64,000 bases of DNA from Isoetes taiwanensis (GCA_021234155.1 JAJEKV010000008.1:3361008-3425007), one strand, 5' to 3'; positions 35,120 through 47,719 are shown, counted from the first letter of the stretch. Notes: a model not told the origin generated them from the sequence alone. Program-made: numbers and translations.

Positions 35120-37200
35120 ATGTTCTTTCCAGAATTCATGCAGCTACGCACAAGAAACATGGAGGTAAATACAATATATTTGGTTATTCTTTCGCATTGG
35201 ATGATAGGCATTACTGAGATTTGTATTGACGAAATCGAATGGTACACCTCGGGGAGGATGTGTGGTATGTAATTTCCTTTAATTTGGGGACCATGTTAGA
35301 AACAAAATGCCTATTTGTGCGAGTTAATTTATGTCCGTGTGCGTGGTGGATGAGCTCGACATTCTGTAAAATTGTTGGCGAGGAGAAGCTCTTGATGATC
35401 TTCAATCTCATCAATCCGTAAGCCTTTGTGGATGCCCCTGTTTCCTTAGACTTTGGGATGAAAACTCCCGCCCGCCAAAGCTATGAGGGGTTTTGAGCAT
35501 TCTTTCCCAGGATGCATGATTTTTTTGTGGAAGTTGTCTCCGTAAGCTTGCTTTGACACAATGTGCAGATTCAAAGAGAAGAAAAATTAGAGATACAAGC
35601 ATTTGGTGACCTTTAATATACATGATCTTACATCTCAAATCTAGTCACAATATAAAAATATGGAACCTAGATCTTGGGTAAGATGCAAACTTCAACTCCC
35701 GCAGTTTCCTGCTATATCATCCCTTGAGTTAGGGATGTTAGGAGATGTGTAGACTCTTATATTTACGGTCCATCAATGGCAGCAGTAAACGTCCTCTATA
35801 GTATCTCAAATTTGATGCCCTTTGCTTGTTTCTTGGCTTGGAGAATGGAAGCTTGCGTTAATGACTCCGATTATACATGTAATAAGAGTCAATCAGTTTG
35901 TCATACAGATCATTTACACTATTGGATAAGACCAAGGCCCTTTGTTGTAGCAAGCCAAAACACTTAAATGACAGCCACCCACCTTTCTTACTTTCACAAC
36001 GTTTTTTTATATTAGAATATAATATAACTCCAGGCCTATTCATCCTTTCCAGAGCTGATAAGCATATGATAAGATGCAAAAATATATGCATTTTTTCTTG
36101 CTTATGAAGCATATGGTCAGATGCAAAAATTTGCAAGATTTTTCATCATCTCTCTTGTTAAGAGCCGAGTGACCGTCGTTTACATTTCTGAGATATAGAG
36201 TTATTTCTTAAACGTACGCCAAATGTTCACCATCTTCAGAGTTTAGAATTCAGAATCCAAGTTTGACAATTTGTAGGCAAGAAAAGGAGAAGGGACTGAA
36301 ACTGCAGGTCTGTGTAAGAAAATTCACAATCATTATATGTTTCAATTTGTTTCCCAAATGGTCAATTAAAAGCACCACAATTTCCTTGGGTTGACCATTG
36401 TAATTGCTATGATTGTGACTACAGTGGAATGTGCATGCTACCACAAAATAAGACCTATTATTTTAAATTTGGTTGGTCATTTAAGTGGTTCTTTTTGGAT
36501 TGTCCTTGTTTGGATGCAAGAAATGTCTATTAAAAACATTGTGAAATTTTTTTCCTTTTCTAAATGCCATTTTTTCTCTACATATGGCTAGGTGCACAAA
36601 CTCAAGTATAAGATCGGGTAGGGGTATGTAAAAATTACGACAGTCCATAAGTACATCTACGGAAGGGGGCAGGAACACTGGCATTTCTTATTCGATTTTC
36701 CACCTCCAAAAAGTCGTATACAAGGGTTTTTTGGTGACCCCTTGCACGCAGATGAGGTATCCCCATATGCCTAGGTGAAATCCCTGGGATGCACATGACG
36801 AAGAGGCTTGCAAATTATGCTTTGAGAGGTATATCTTTCTGTTCTTCTTTGAAGAACGAAAATACAAGCAAAAGCAACGAGATTCTCATGAACATAGTAT
36901 TGGATCTTGCTGCCTGCATGAACACAGTATCACAGCTTGCTACTTGAGCATAATAAGCTATATCTGTATGAACTGGGGATGTGTGAATTCTAGCTCTCAT
37001 ACAAACAAAGCTAATCTGCAAATTTACCGTGAAGATGAATGTTGTATTGTCTCTTATGTGAAAATACCTTCGCAAAAGAAAGTAAGGAAAGGTCAACAAA
37101 AACGCCTCAACCGGACCAATTTACGTATTTCACGCAATTTGTTCATGGAGGAAAAAGAAAGAGTAAGTTGTCTTGGATGCTAAGTACTAAAGAGACTCAC
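35120..37200. other. Spacer, nothing recognised
   Basis: AT-rich with short readings only. The TKLD-bearing exon expected for FtsY was looked for here without success. Confidence 0.4.
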
Positions 37201-37225
37201 CATGCACCCATTGCAAATGTACTGC

Positions 37226-37317
37226 TGCATGCATTGCAAAGTGCATGCATGGTATGCATGCACTGTGTGCATGCATTGCAAAGTGCATGCATTACATGCA
37301 TGCGTGCATGCATGCCA
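37226..37317. repeat. CATGCA-rich cluster with a 25-bp duplication
   Basis: Within about 90 bp the core GCATGC/CATGCA recurs about ten times. TGCATGCATTGCAAAGTGCA followed by TGCAT occurs twice (about 37227 and 37268). CATGCA is the RY element bound by B3 factors such as ABI3/FUS3, and the sequence is also palindromic and could form cruciforms. No adjacent gene was identified. Confidence 0.7.
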
Positions 37318-37750
37318 AAACCATAGGTTGGGAGTGCAAACTAACAAGAAATACAACACGCGCTTTATAAATGATGTTGGCATACCCTCACACAAATACA
37401 ACAATTGAATCATATGCAAACTATAGCAAAATGGTCATATATTTATATATTTTGTGCGACGAACTACTTTTTGTGATAAACATATATAATTCTTTGGCAT
37501 TACCTTTCCTTTTTCTTGCAAAAATTGTAGTGATGTGCGCTGGCTATGGTCAAAGCCCTTATCCTCCATGTCTATTCCAGTCTTTCTCGTCTAGAAACTC
37601 GAAGTGACATTGCGACCAGTAGTCCATGCTTGCAAATGGTGGCAAGGCGCTTCCGATAAGGCATATCCACCAACATAGCTATCTCCCTATCCATGGTAGA
37701 GCCTCTTCTTTAACAGATATGGCGTATCATTAAGAATGCTTGCAGATTTA

Positions 37751-38288
37751 GGATCCCATCGATCCGAGACATCGGATCGCCATTCTAGAATGGGGCGAGC
37801 ATGCATGTCTTGCATGCATGCATGCGGCGCATGCCCTTTCTGGTTGGGAGTTCGCTATTTTAGGCGCGGTTCTGCATCAACGTCTCATCCAAGCTTCCTC
37901 TTCTCTCCAACCAAACACCTTATTCTCTTTTTTCTCGAATCGGGGGGGAGGGGCTTCTCCCTGCTTGGTTTGGCCAATTTGGCATTTCTTTCATGCTATG
38001 GCATGTCCTTTCTCGGCCTTGGCTCTTCTTTAGCCTTCATCCTGTGACCTTCGTCCTCGATACCAGTTTTGTTAAGGAAGTCCTTTGGTATTCGGGCGGT
38101 TTGTTGGTTTTATGCTAGCCCCATTCTAGAATCCCATCGATCCGGAGACATCGGATCGCCATTCTAGAATGGGGGCGAGCATGCATGTTTTGTGATTCAT
38201 GCATGCGCGCATGCCCTTTTCGGGTTGGGAGTTCGCTATTTTAGGCGCAGATTCGCATCAACGTCTCATTGGGCGCTTCCTCTTCTCA
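37751..38288. repeat. Direct repeat pair of about 157 bp, about 380 bp apart
   Basis: Unit A (37751-37907) and unit B (38129-38288) share CCCATCGATCCGAGACATCG (unit B has one extra G), CATTCTAGAATGG, GCGAGCATGCATG, GTTGGGAGTTCGCTATTTTA and CATCAACGTCTCAT. Each starts with a palindrome-like GATCCGAGACATCGGATC. The block is GC-rich compared with its surroundings and looks like part of a mobile element. Confidence 0.82.
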
Positions 38289-38822
38289 GCAGCCTTTATT
38301 TTTTCTTTTCTTTGAACCCACCCTCCCCTTCTTTGTTTATTGTATTTGTCGCCTGGCACGCTGCGTGACCAGCCCCTTTATTTGAAGAGGTTTTGTTTTA
38401 TTGTCGCGGCACGGCGTGGATCAGCCCCCTCCACTCGGGAGGTTTGTTTTGTCACGTTTTTTTTGTGTTGGTGATGCGTGTAGTTGGCGCGGCGGCATCT
38501 GTTTTCGACTTCTCCATTCGTGGGTTTTGGGAGCCGATTTCTCGCCTTTACGCTTGTCCAAGCCCCCTTGTCGAAGGCTTATCACTAGGTTTTTCCTCGA
38601 AAACCCGAAGGGCGGGGTTGTTTAATCCGTTGATAAGCTTTTCGTGTACACTAGCCAAACATCTATTAGCATTGTATTTTATGGGGTCCAAATTATATAA
38701 TTGGATATTCCCTTTATTTTTCATGGGTAGTTCGCATGTGTGCGGCTACCCACTATCCACCATTGTAGAAAATCTGCTGAATCGGGCGGTTTGTTGGTTT
38801 CATGCGAGCCCCATTCTAGAAT
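38090..38822. repeat. 42-bp direct repeats bounding a GC-rich block
   Basis: TCGGGCGGTTTGTTGGTTTT followed by ATGCTAGCCCCATTCTAGAAT at 38091-38131 recurs with two or three changes at 38782-38822. Inside, at about 38595-38700, CTCGAAAACCCGAAGGGCGG and GGTTGTTTAATCCG resemble the 3' region of the LINE (CCTCAAAACCCTTCGGGCGG...TTTTTAATCCGG, about 9090-9120). Probably a nested LINE 3' relic. Confidence 0.65.
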
Positions 38823-38829
38823 TTGAAAT

Positions 38830-41800
38830 TTCTATTGAAACTTCTTGAAATGTTGTACAAAAATGATTCTTTCATGTTTACCTTTGCAGATGCAATTCCA
38901 TCAAGAATAGAATCTATTATCTCCATGCCATAGCATTAGCTCAACTTTGCTTTGTGTATAAGATCTTTTAGAGGGTAAGTATGCACATGTGCTGCCATTC
39001 TCATCAAGATTTGTATTCATTGTTTAATATGCTGTTAACAATTAAGGTGCCTCTTCTTACATTGGTCGATTGTGTGATCCTATATTAGAAAGGATGCCAT
39101 GCCACTCAAGTCTATTCCTTTTATTCTAATCTTAAAAGCAAGCCAAATTCTAACATTTGTTATCCGTCACAGACCATATTTATATTTCCCTTTTTACCAA
39201 AGGTTTATTGAAGAGTCATTACAACGTTTTGTTGACATGTAGGCGAGTCCATGCTAGAACTGAGTTTTTGACAATCCTCCATGTACAAAACATCTAAAGT
39301 TGTTAACTTAACTGAAGATGTATTTGACAACCTTCAACGTCAGCAATGGATATAGACCATTCATATTTGATGCAGCCACTGAAAAAATCCACGCCTTAAG
39401 GTATAAGCTGAAATGCTATTTATAACTTTCGATGCCCATCCGTTACTGATAATTGTTTCTCTTCGCTGATGATTGTTTCTTTTCTCTGATAATTATTTCT
39501 CTTCTTTGTCTTTGTATAAGGCTTTCTATCGAAAGACTCGATCTAGATTCCTTTTCATCCCATCCTTGCAGGTACACATATTAGTAACCACAAATCTATG
39601 CACATGAACAATAGGTGCAGGATGGCATGTACACCCAGATCCTTTATGCTCCCCTCATGCAATGCAACATTGTTCTCATTAAGCTTTGCAAATTTATAGA
39701 TACGCAATGGATTATTCGATTATCATTCTAGGGGTACTAGAGAAGGCAGAAGTGGCAGCAGCAACTCTGGAATCTACCACAGGACCTGGTGTGCTTGCTG
39801 GGCTCACAACTATTTTTGTTGAAGCTGATGTAGCTGGAGGAATTGTAGCAGCCAATGGGATGCTTCAATCGCTGTGCATACATGAATAACCTTTCAAGTT
39901 ACTAAAATATATGGATTTGCTATCAATTTATCCGTTGTTTCCAGTAGATTGATAAAATTCTCTTACTATTTGTTAGTCTTCTATATTTCCTTAGTAGATT
40001 TATACGAGATTTTGTATCTTATGATCTCTTTGTGAATATATTTTAGACATGTCAAATCATTCAGATGGAGGCCTTTTTTTTTCGTTAGCTGGATAGTCCA
40101 ATGTTAACTATTCTATTCTATTCTATTCTTCTCCTATCTAAATTGTGGCTGCGTAGCATTGGATTGAATAGCCAGTTGTGAAGAATCTCATGACTCGATC
40201 AACTGGGACTACCACAATGTAGACGTCATCACTGATTTGATATCAGAGCAAATAAGAGTATTTTTCAAGCCTTCCTTATACGACTTGTCACTAGGTTTGC
40301 TTTATTGCAAGTAGGGTAAGCCGCATTCATCATAATGTTTTTGGGCATCATTGTTTTTGAGCATTGTATCTTCTATCTCACTATTGATAGTACAGATCTA
40401 GGCTTTGGTATATTCTTATAACTTCAGTCAGTATGCAATTTTCAAACCTTTGTTATAGACATCATCTATTGATACATGAATGTTTTTTGATATGTTTAAG
40501 TGGCAATCAGTCAATCATTGTTCTATGCATTTGGCAGGTGTTAAAGTGCATATTTTGTGTTGTAGCACGAATACCATTATCAAAATGGAAGCCTGAGATA
40601 GAACGCTGTCAGTGAGCAGTGGCATTTTGGCAATGACATTTAAGCAATTGACAATGGAATTTGAATAAGTCTTATCTGGTATAGTATGCTAACGTACAAG
40701 TACCATCTAAACTGCTTCAAATTCCTTTGACTTTAATGTTGTATCCAAAGCCCAGGCTTTAAGAATCCAAAATGTTTTGATGCAGAAGATATGCATCTGA
40801 AATTGCTGCCGTTATTTCCATTGGTACTAAATTTTATAATTTTTGTTGAAATCTAGCTGTATTTCTATTCTTCTATTGTGATATGGACAATGAGTACACT
40901 TGCTTTGGTTTTGTGAAACAATTTTCTTCTTTATTGACATTCATATTTTGGGATAGGAGAAGTACAAGTGTTGAAGATTATGCAAGAAAACATGTACAAG
41001 CTTCTGCTTACAATAAAATGTTCTCATCTTCTTTTCCTTCCTTCAATGATTGTAGTGTTAGATAAATTTGCATTCTTGATGGAAAAAATGGTAGCATTAC
41101 GTTGCAAAATCGGTATGGTTTAGCATTATGTCGTAGATTCGTTTCTGGGCTGAGGTGTATATGCATTCAAGCGTTTCAGAGCCTATTTATAGCTTTAAAC
41201 ATTTTGGGAGTGAGCTCCCTGCCAATTCATGAACGTATCAAAAGTTCGAGAAGTTGGCACTTTATATGTTAGTCTTTATATTAGAGATTGCATTTTGTTA
41301 GACTAGAATCTTAGAAGCTACAAAGATGTAATGCATGGGGTATTATCTGGAAGTCTATTTATTTGCAATACTTTCATTTCATTAGATGCATGGTCAAGGC
41401 ACACCACAAAGGCAAAAAATTTGGTAGCAGTTTGTTACTGCGATCAGTTTGGCACCAAAATCTGATCCAACATTTTTGTTTCTTAGATCTTCGAAATCGT
41501 CCTGTTATATCCACCACATTCTTCATTATAAATTTGAAATACTTAAGTAGCTACTACAACCTAAATGTCCATATATAGATGTGCAGATATTTTTGTATAT
41601 TTTGGCTTTATATAAATTGATTGGAGAGCCCACTCAAATGTTTGATGGCATTATTGTTCAAGCAGGAAAATAAGGCATTCCTATATTTCATGTTCAAATT
41701 GTTCAACATGATATCAATATGACAAGTAATTGCATAAATTTAAAGCTACTTATGGACATCTCTTTTGAAGGCTTTCAAGAAGATGTTCATGTGTCAAAGA

Positions 41801-42650
41801 TGCCGGGTAGAAGCAAGTTTTTATAAAATTTCTAAATCCACGATTCGGTTTTGAGCACCATGAAAGTTTTGAACGATATTGAAAACTCGATGAAACATCT
41901 ACGTTAAAAAATAGTATGCGTTAAAAAGTAGTATATTTAAACCAAACGTGAAAATATCCATTGGTGGAGATACTTCATCTAGCTTTATGTTTTTCCCATA
42001 ACACCTTTTAAGACCTCACAAATAATGATAATTCTAGACTGAATTTGGGGGAACTATTTTACATCCATGAATGAAAATTTTTGATGATAATCCACATACA
42101 CAAAATAGGCCATACCTATTTATGCTAACATTTAATATATAATCGGTTTATTTGTCAAATTCGTAGAGAATTTTTAGACAATGACACCTCATGCTTGACA
42201 TAGACATAACACTATATAGCATTTATGGATTAATGTTATTCAAAAAAGTCCACATCAAATTTGCTTTTAATTTGTATCTCCTATCGGAGAAATCTAACGT
42301 ATCATTCTCTTTCTCTTATTCACCCATTTCAGACACCGTCCGTCCGTCCACCCCTTTCAAATTTTTCTATCTATCTATGCACCTCTTTCAAATTTGTAAA
42401 ATAATGTACACATGTTTTTTACTTAATGGCTGTCGACAACAAAATTGTATTAATGCCCGACACCTTCAAGGTTTGAAAAATACCCAATAAACCCCTTTGT
42501 TTGTCTGACCCAAATTAAAAATTGCTGGTCTGAATTTTTGGTGCCGAAAATTTTCCGATAGAAAAAAACATATAAAATCCGATATATTTTATCTTGTTTA
42601 TATCTTGTTATACATTACAAGAATTTAACGTGCTGGGAAGCCAATGCCCA
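38830..42650. other. Spacer, few recognisable features
   Basis: AT-rich with no supported gene. A 24-bp degenerate tandem (CTGATAATTGTTTCTCTTCG-like, three units) is at about 39440-39505. Confidence 0.4.
40075..40132 (+). repeat. LINE-tail-like (TATTC)n array
   Basis: TTAGCTGGATAGTCCAATGT and TAAC are followed by about four TATTC units. The box before the array is a weaker match to the GTGGACGTTAA box that precedes the tail at 34.8 kb. Confidence 0.45.
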
Positions 42651-42727
42651 TTGGCCTAGAGGCCCTTTTTTTTTTCCCCAGCTCTGGAAATTGAACCTAG
42701 ATATGGCCATTGTTGCATTGCCCATGG

Positions 42728-42806
42728 TGTAGGAGGAGCATCAATGTCATAAGTCATGGGTGCTCCGCCTACATCATCTTTTTTTTTTTTTTTTTTTTTT
42801 TTTTGG
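42728..42806. repeat. Hairpin plus long poly-T
   Basis: Arms 42728-42740 (TGTAGGAGGAGCA) and 42761-42773 (TGCTCCGCCTACA) pair with one mismatch around a 20-nt loop, followed by an uninterrupted T run of about 26 nt (from 42779). It lies just beyond the Helitron helicase relic, on the side where that element's 3' end would be. Confidence 0.6.
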
Positions 42807-42877
42807 AGGATTAAGAGTAGATGCATACCTGATTTCTGGTAGGAGTTCTTTGTAAACGACATTTCTTGCAGTCTGTG

Positions 42878-43865
42878 CTATGTTGCTGGCGTCCGGATTA
42901 ACACGTCTTCTTTTCTTCGGACACGTGTCAGAGCTGTGTATAGTTGTCCATGTGCAAAGACTTCTGTTCTTAAGTCAAGGACTATTTTGTCGAGTGTTAG
43001 TCCTAGACAGCTGTTGAATGTTGTTGAATAAGCTGGTCGCAATGGGAGTTGACGCCTATGGATTGTCCAAGGTCGATTATCTGGTTGGTAAAAGAAGTCT
43101 ACTCGAGATATAGGGTGGATGCTTCCATTGTGTTCCGATTCATCTGCGAGTAGTTTGACAGTAACAAACTTGTTGTGGGTTTTACATATCATTACCCTTG
43201 CATTTTTTACTAAGCCTCTTTCTTTCTCTAATGTTTTTGTTAAATGGCATATTGTGTTAGGCTTTAGTTGAAGTTCATGTTGGGGGAGTGCGGTTAAGAA
43301 AGTCGATTGTTGCCATTGGGTGATCTTCTATAGTTTGGTCATTTTCCGTGAGTCTATCAACGCTGAAATAAAGCTTTAGAAGTCCAGGTAACATTTCCAG
43401 AATCTAGTTGTTGAATGCATCAACAATGATATTTCTTGGAGATAAGAAAGCTCTTTTTTTACAAAGATCAGGGTTGCTAAGTATGTATTTATCGTAAAGG
43501 AAGGTGATAGCATCTGTGATGTCGATGGTTGTTTTGAATAATGTTAGTGGAATGTCTTCAAGTAAGGTGCCTTCGCCAATGGCATCGACAAAATGTATGA
43601 GTTCTGTGTCGGTGGCATTTCTTATAGGTGCGGTAAGATGTAACAGATCAAAATGGTTCCATAGAGGAGATGATCTGATAGATGCATTTATTGTTGCAGT
43701 CTTTCCTGCCTGTTTAACAATGGGAGCAATTTGTCTAAAGTCCCCTACTGCGATGAATAATTTGCCTCCAAATGGCAAGGGTAGGTTCATTATTTTTGGA
43801 AGAAGTATGTCGACTGCTTCTATGACAGCTCTGTTTGCCATGGGGAATTCGTGTGCCTATATACG
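42878..43865 (-). pseudogene. Helitron PIF1-type helicase fragment
   Basis: From 43841 the minus strand reads MANRAVIEAVDILLPKIMN, FGGKLFIAVGDFRQIAPIV, SIRSSPLWNHFDLLHLTAPI and KKRAFLSPRNIIVDAFNN, the internal helicase motifs of plant Helitrons. After a stop and shifts (about 43400-43200) it resumes with ISRVDFFYQPDNRPWTIHRR, RQLPLRPAYSTTFNSCLGLT and FAHGQLYTALTRVR, the C-terminal helicase motifs; the usual INKSQG reads FNSCLG. The Walker A motif and the Rep nuclease domain are missing. Non-functional. Confidence 0.85.
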
Positions 43866-44476
43866 CTGCTAATTCTGCTATTGGAACAAAACTATGAGCC
43901 GCTTCGAGAACCTCCACAAGCAACAGCATCCTCGTCTACACTTTGCTTTACAAACGAATTGCTATTAAGAATCACTTCATAGTCATTCTTGACTCTAGAG
44001 TACTTTCTGTTTGCAGGGTGCACCTTCCCTCTTGAAATATAGTAGGTATGTACATCTATTAAACAGCAATAAGAATCAACTACAGATCCAATCTAAAATA
44101 ACATGCCACAACATGCCTTACTCGACCGTCTTCAAACACATCAAAGAACATAGTCCCTGCATCATCAAACATACACGCCTGGATTTCCGTATTCTGCAAT
44201 AAAACCAACACTCGTCCACATCTGTTAAACTCTTACACACAGACCTTGCAAAAATCAATACAAATAACATACAGCCTCATCAATCAGCTCAATATGGAAA
44301 ACATGTCCTGCGCCACGAGCATTTCTATATGATCTCAGCACTCCTTTCCTTGTCACACGACCCTTAATTGTCCAACCCATCTCATAAGGAGTGAGGTCTG
44401 CTATAGGTAAAATTCGTCCACTGATCAGAGCCCCAGACCTTCCCTTTACATACTCACCCCTTTTTCCCCTCTTCAC
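43866..44476 (-). pseudogene. RPA1-like single-strand DNA-binding gene fragment of a Helitron
   Basis: Exon A (about 44476-44273) encodes ILPIADLTPYEMGWTIKGRV and NARGAGHVFHIELIDEA, and exon B (44193-44122) NTEIQACMFDDAGTMFFDVF; both have good splice signals and phase 0. A third piece (about 44035-43925) reads YYISRGKVHPANRKYSRVKN and DYEVILNSNSF but has no proper acceptor. These are DNA-binding domain A of RPA70. A start of domain B (FVPIAELAAYIG, about 43895-43865) then breaks off into helicase sequence. Plant Helitrons often carry RPA1-like genes, so this and the helicase are taken as one relic element. Confidence 0.82.
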
Positions 44477-44479
44477 AGC

Positions 44480-47200
44480 TGCATCAATTCAAACAAAAAA
44501 TTATCCACGTAACATAATTCTCACTCCATTTTGTACCAGATCCTCAATTCCAAACCTTGATTTGCCGCTCCCTCTCCCATGCAACTCTTCAATTCCAATT
44601 TCTCCCCTCCCCTGCTGACCGCTGACTCCCCACTCTGTTGCCCGCCCACATCTAACCCCCATGCAATTTACTCAAGGCAGGGAACCAAAGAAAAAAAAAA
44701 AAACAACTTCCCACGACACACATACTTACCTCCCGCTCCCTCCCCCGCTGCTTCCATCGCCTCCAAGCCCACTTCTCCAAAGCCATCGCTCCCTTCCTCA
44801 CCTTGACCCATCACCGGAAAACACACCGGAAAAACCCCGTCAAAAAAACAGATAAATCAAATTTTTATGAGGGTTGCCTAACCCCCCCCCCACTTTTTCT
44901 GCTGGTTACGAGCTATACCACGTGTCTGTCCGTCGTTTGTTTTCTTTTTTAGCCGCCCTGATTTTTTTATTTTTGATCATAGGATCGGGAAATTAGAAAA
45001 GCAAGTATTTGCCCCCGGAGTATTAAACCTCTCAGTTATTTCAATCTCGTCCTTTCAGATTTCCGCTTAGTTTCTAATCTCCACCTTCTCTGATTTCTCT
45101 TCTATTTCGCCATGGCCAAGCCAAGCCAAGCTTTTTGAGATCTACCAAGCTTTTCGTGGTGGCCATAGCAAAGCTTTAAGGTCGCCCGGATTTAGTCTTA
45201 CCCTAATTTAGTTTTTCCAGTTTAAGCGGCCTACAAAACTCATCCTATGCAAGTTTTGATGAGGCAAGGAAAGCATGGGGATTAGTAACTAATAGGAGCG
45301 GGGACTTGACAAGGCAAGTTCTTTCTGGATTCGCACCAGGAGGATAAGAGATAAGCTAAAAGCTTATTCTGCATTATATTGTAAGTTCTACTTAAGTGCT
45401 TTTTATTAATTTGAAGCATTAAGCTTTCATTCGAGAATGTCCTAGGCCTTACAATGTTATGCCAACGCGATTGGAGCTGGTTTCGGATCATCCAAATACT
45501 AGTGAAGTTCGGTCCATGTGTTTTTCCAATCAATCGCAATGTGTGAGTTGGAAATTTGGTGAGCATATTTTTATTTGTTTTGCTTTATTTATTGAGTTGC
45601 AAACGCACAAGCATGGATTCTGAAGCAATGCCTGGTAAAAAAAGAAGGTAAGGGCCACCTAGTAAAAGCATGCAAAGGTCTCTCAATGTTTTTAACACGT
45701 TTTTTGATCCATGCCATTTTTACCTAAATAATTTTGTTTGCAAAAGATAGAACTTATGAAGGAACTAGCTGCATTGCTCTTATTTCGTAAATCATCAGAA
45801 GGTGCTATTAGGCTTGTCAATGCCATGGTTCTTTCGCTGTTGTTTGAACATCTCAATGGAGTCCTTGATGTGAATCAAGAGGGAAGTATTCAAAATTACA
45901 GTTTATTTGATTTTCTAGTGTATCTATTCCCTGGTTTACAACCGTTTGTGAATCTTTCCAAGAAAGGATGCCAAAAAAAAAAATTAAAAATTGAGTTGTC
46001 TTCAACAAAGATGTCTGAGTGTGCAAATCCGCACCACCTCGGCATAGATAAGGAAGTTAGGGCTAATCCTCTCATAGAACCGTCACCACACTCCTCGGAG
46101 GAGATCCAAAGAAGGGGGCATGATATATAAACATAACATCAACATTAAGCAAATGACGTGTATATGCGAAGATATGGCACATCATGAGAAGTCCATGCAA
46201 AGATATGGCACATCATTTGTCATGTCGTGGTATAAGCATGTAAATGTTTGCCGTTTGTAATATTAATTTGTACAAAATTTTCATGGCATTCATTTTTTCG
46301 GTTAACTACGCTTGAGCTTGTATATGTTGCACACAATGGTTTCGTTAAGCCAATTGGTGACGATTGTACACTTTGCATGAAACTAGCATGCGATAGAATG
46401 ATAAAGTGAGAGAACCGCATAACAAATCCATGTATAATATCAATTTCGTTTTCTAGATGCTTGTGGAATTGTCAAAGAAATCAATTCCAGACAAAATTTC
46501 AATGGGAAAAAAATCATCTACTAGGTCCAGTCTTCATAGCCATTTGTTTGATGTCAGGTGTCCTCCTACCTTGAAAATTTATCTAAAGTAGGATAATTTA
46601 TCCATTTTGTCATACCATTCGCCCATTTCATGCTATTCGGTTGTATGATTTACGCTTCCGATAATCGACCATGGTGCTATCCGAATATGCGTTCTAGACA
46701 AGAGGAATGATCCGATCCTAGAGCGGAGCATCTCCAAACCGATGCAACTTGAAAACATCTATAGGGATTGTTGTATAATTATTAATATAATGCGGTGACC
46801 TTGTTGTGCAAGGCCATATTTGCACGCATGTTTTGAGGCCTGTCCATTCTTGTGCTGCAACTAGAATATGGTAAATGTCCTTGGCTGTGAGCTTTGATTC
46901 CTTTTGTTATTATTTGATGACTATTGATATTTTGTTACAAATGTTTCAGGCGATTTATTAGAGCGAGTGCATAGGCAAATACGAGAAATTAATTGGATCC
47001 CTCACAAGCTTATGGATTCTCTAGTATGGCCTGTTGTTGAAGATGGTCGCATCTTTGGAAGTCCCACATATTAAGACAATCATGTTTGTCCGCCATCTGC
47101 ACCTCAAGCACTTCATATGAATATGAAGTCCACAATGGAATCAATGCGGGAAGATAGCAGTTCATATCGGGCTACATTTTACGAACCATTATTGAGGGCT
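44480..47200. other. Spacer with weak coding-like pieces
   Basis: A C-rich, low-complexity stretch lies at 44560-44900. A plus-strand reading at 45738-46130 (MKELAALLLFRKSSEGAIRL, VLSLLFEHLNGVLDV) has protein-like composition but no recognised family. Around 46950-47075 another open piece reads LLERVHRQIREINWIPHKLM. Neither could be made into a gene. Confidence 0.3.
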
Positions 47201-47210
47201 ATGATGGCTT

Positions 47211-47718
47211 AACCCTCTTAAAGGCGCCCAAGGTTATAAGGAGTCATTAAGGCTAGCGGATATGCCTTCTCTTGCGAGACATTTAATCTGAGATTTCTCC
47301 ATGCATCTCGTGTGGACAACTCCATTGCAAATATGTTTTGCCTTGCACATTCTTTTTATATCCGTAGGATGGGCAACATTGGTCGGATTGTCTATTATCA
47401 TTCTTGTTGTACTTCTTAACTCCCTCTTAGCAATGTTACTGCGTAAGTTCAGATTGGTCTTATGAGAGCTCGAGAATGAAAGGCTAAGGGCTACGTCAGA
47501 GGCCCTCAGTGGCATGAAGGTTCTAAGATTACAAGCATGGGAGGACCATTTCAAAACAACACTTGATAAGCTTTCTAGAGTTGAGCTGAAATGGCTATTT
47601 GGTTATGACCTGTAGTCATAGCAACCTCAACCTTTATTGCTTGCTTGCTAACCGGAATTCCTTCAAATGCAACCAATGCGTTTAAAACAATTACAAGATT
47701 CCTAGCCCAGGATTGCAG
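47211..47718 (+). pseudogene. ABCC (MRP-type) ABC transporter fragment
   Basis: One frame reads NPLKGAQGYKESLRLADMPS, a stop, then LVWTTPLQICFALHILFISV, a TGA at 47463, and ENERLRATSEALSGMKVLRL with QAWEDHFKTTLDKLSRVELK. These match the first transmembrane domain of ABCC exporters, including the hallmark ERxxATSExLxxMKVLKLQAWE. After a -1 shift it continues PVVIATSTFIACLLTGIPSN and ends near RFLAQD. Helices between the first two pieces are missing and no nucleotide-binding domain follows, so this is a dead fragment. The absence of introns is compatible with one large exon or a processed copy. Confidence 0.8.
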
Positions 47719-47719
47719 C

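Noticed and set aside
42656-42862. Lys-rich minus-strand ORF
   Set aside because: Created by the poly-T run and hairpin region.
44391-44855. Pro/Ser-rich plus-strand ORFs
   Set aside because: Antisense to the RPA-like exon and in C-rich low-complexity sequence.
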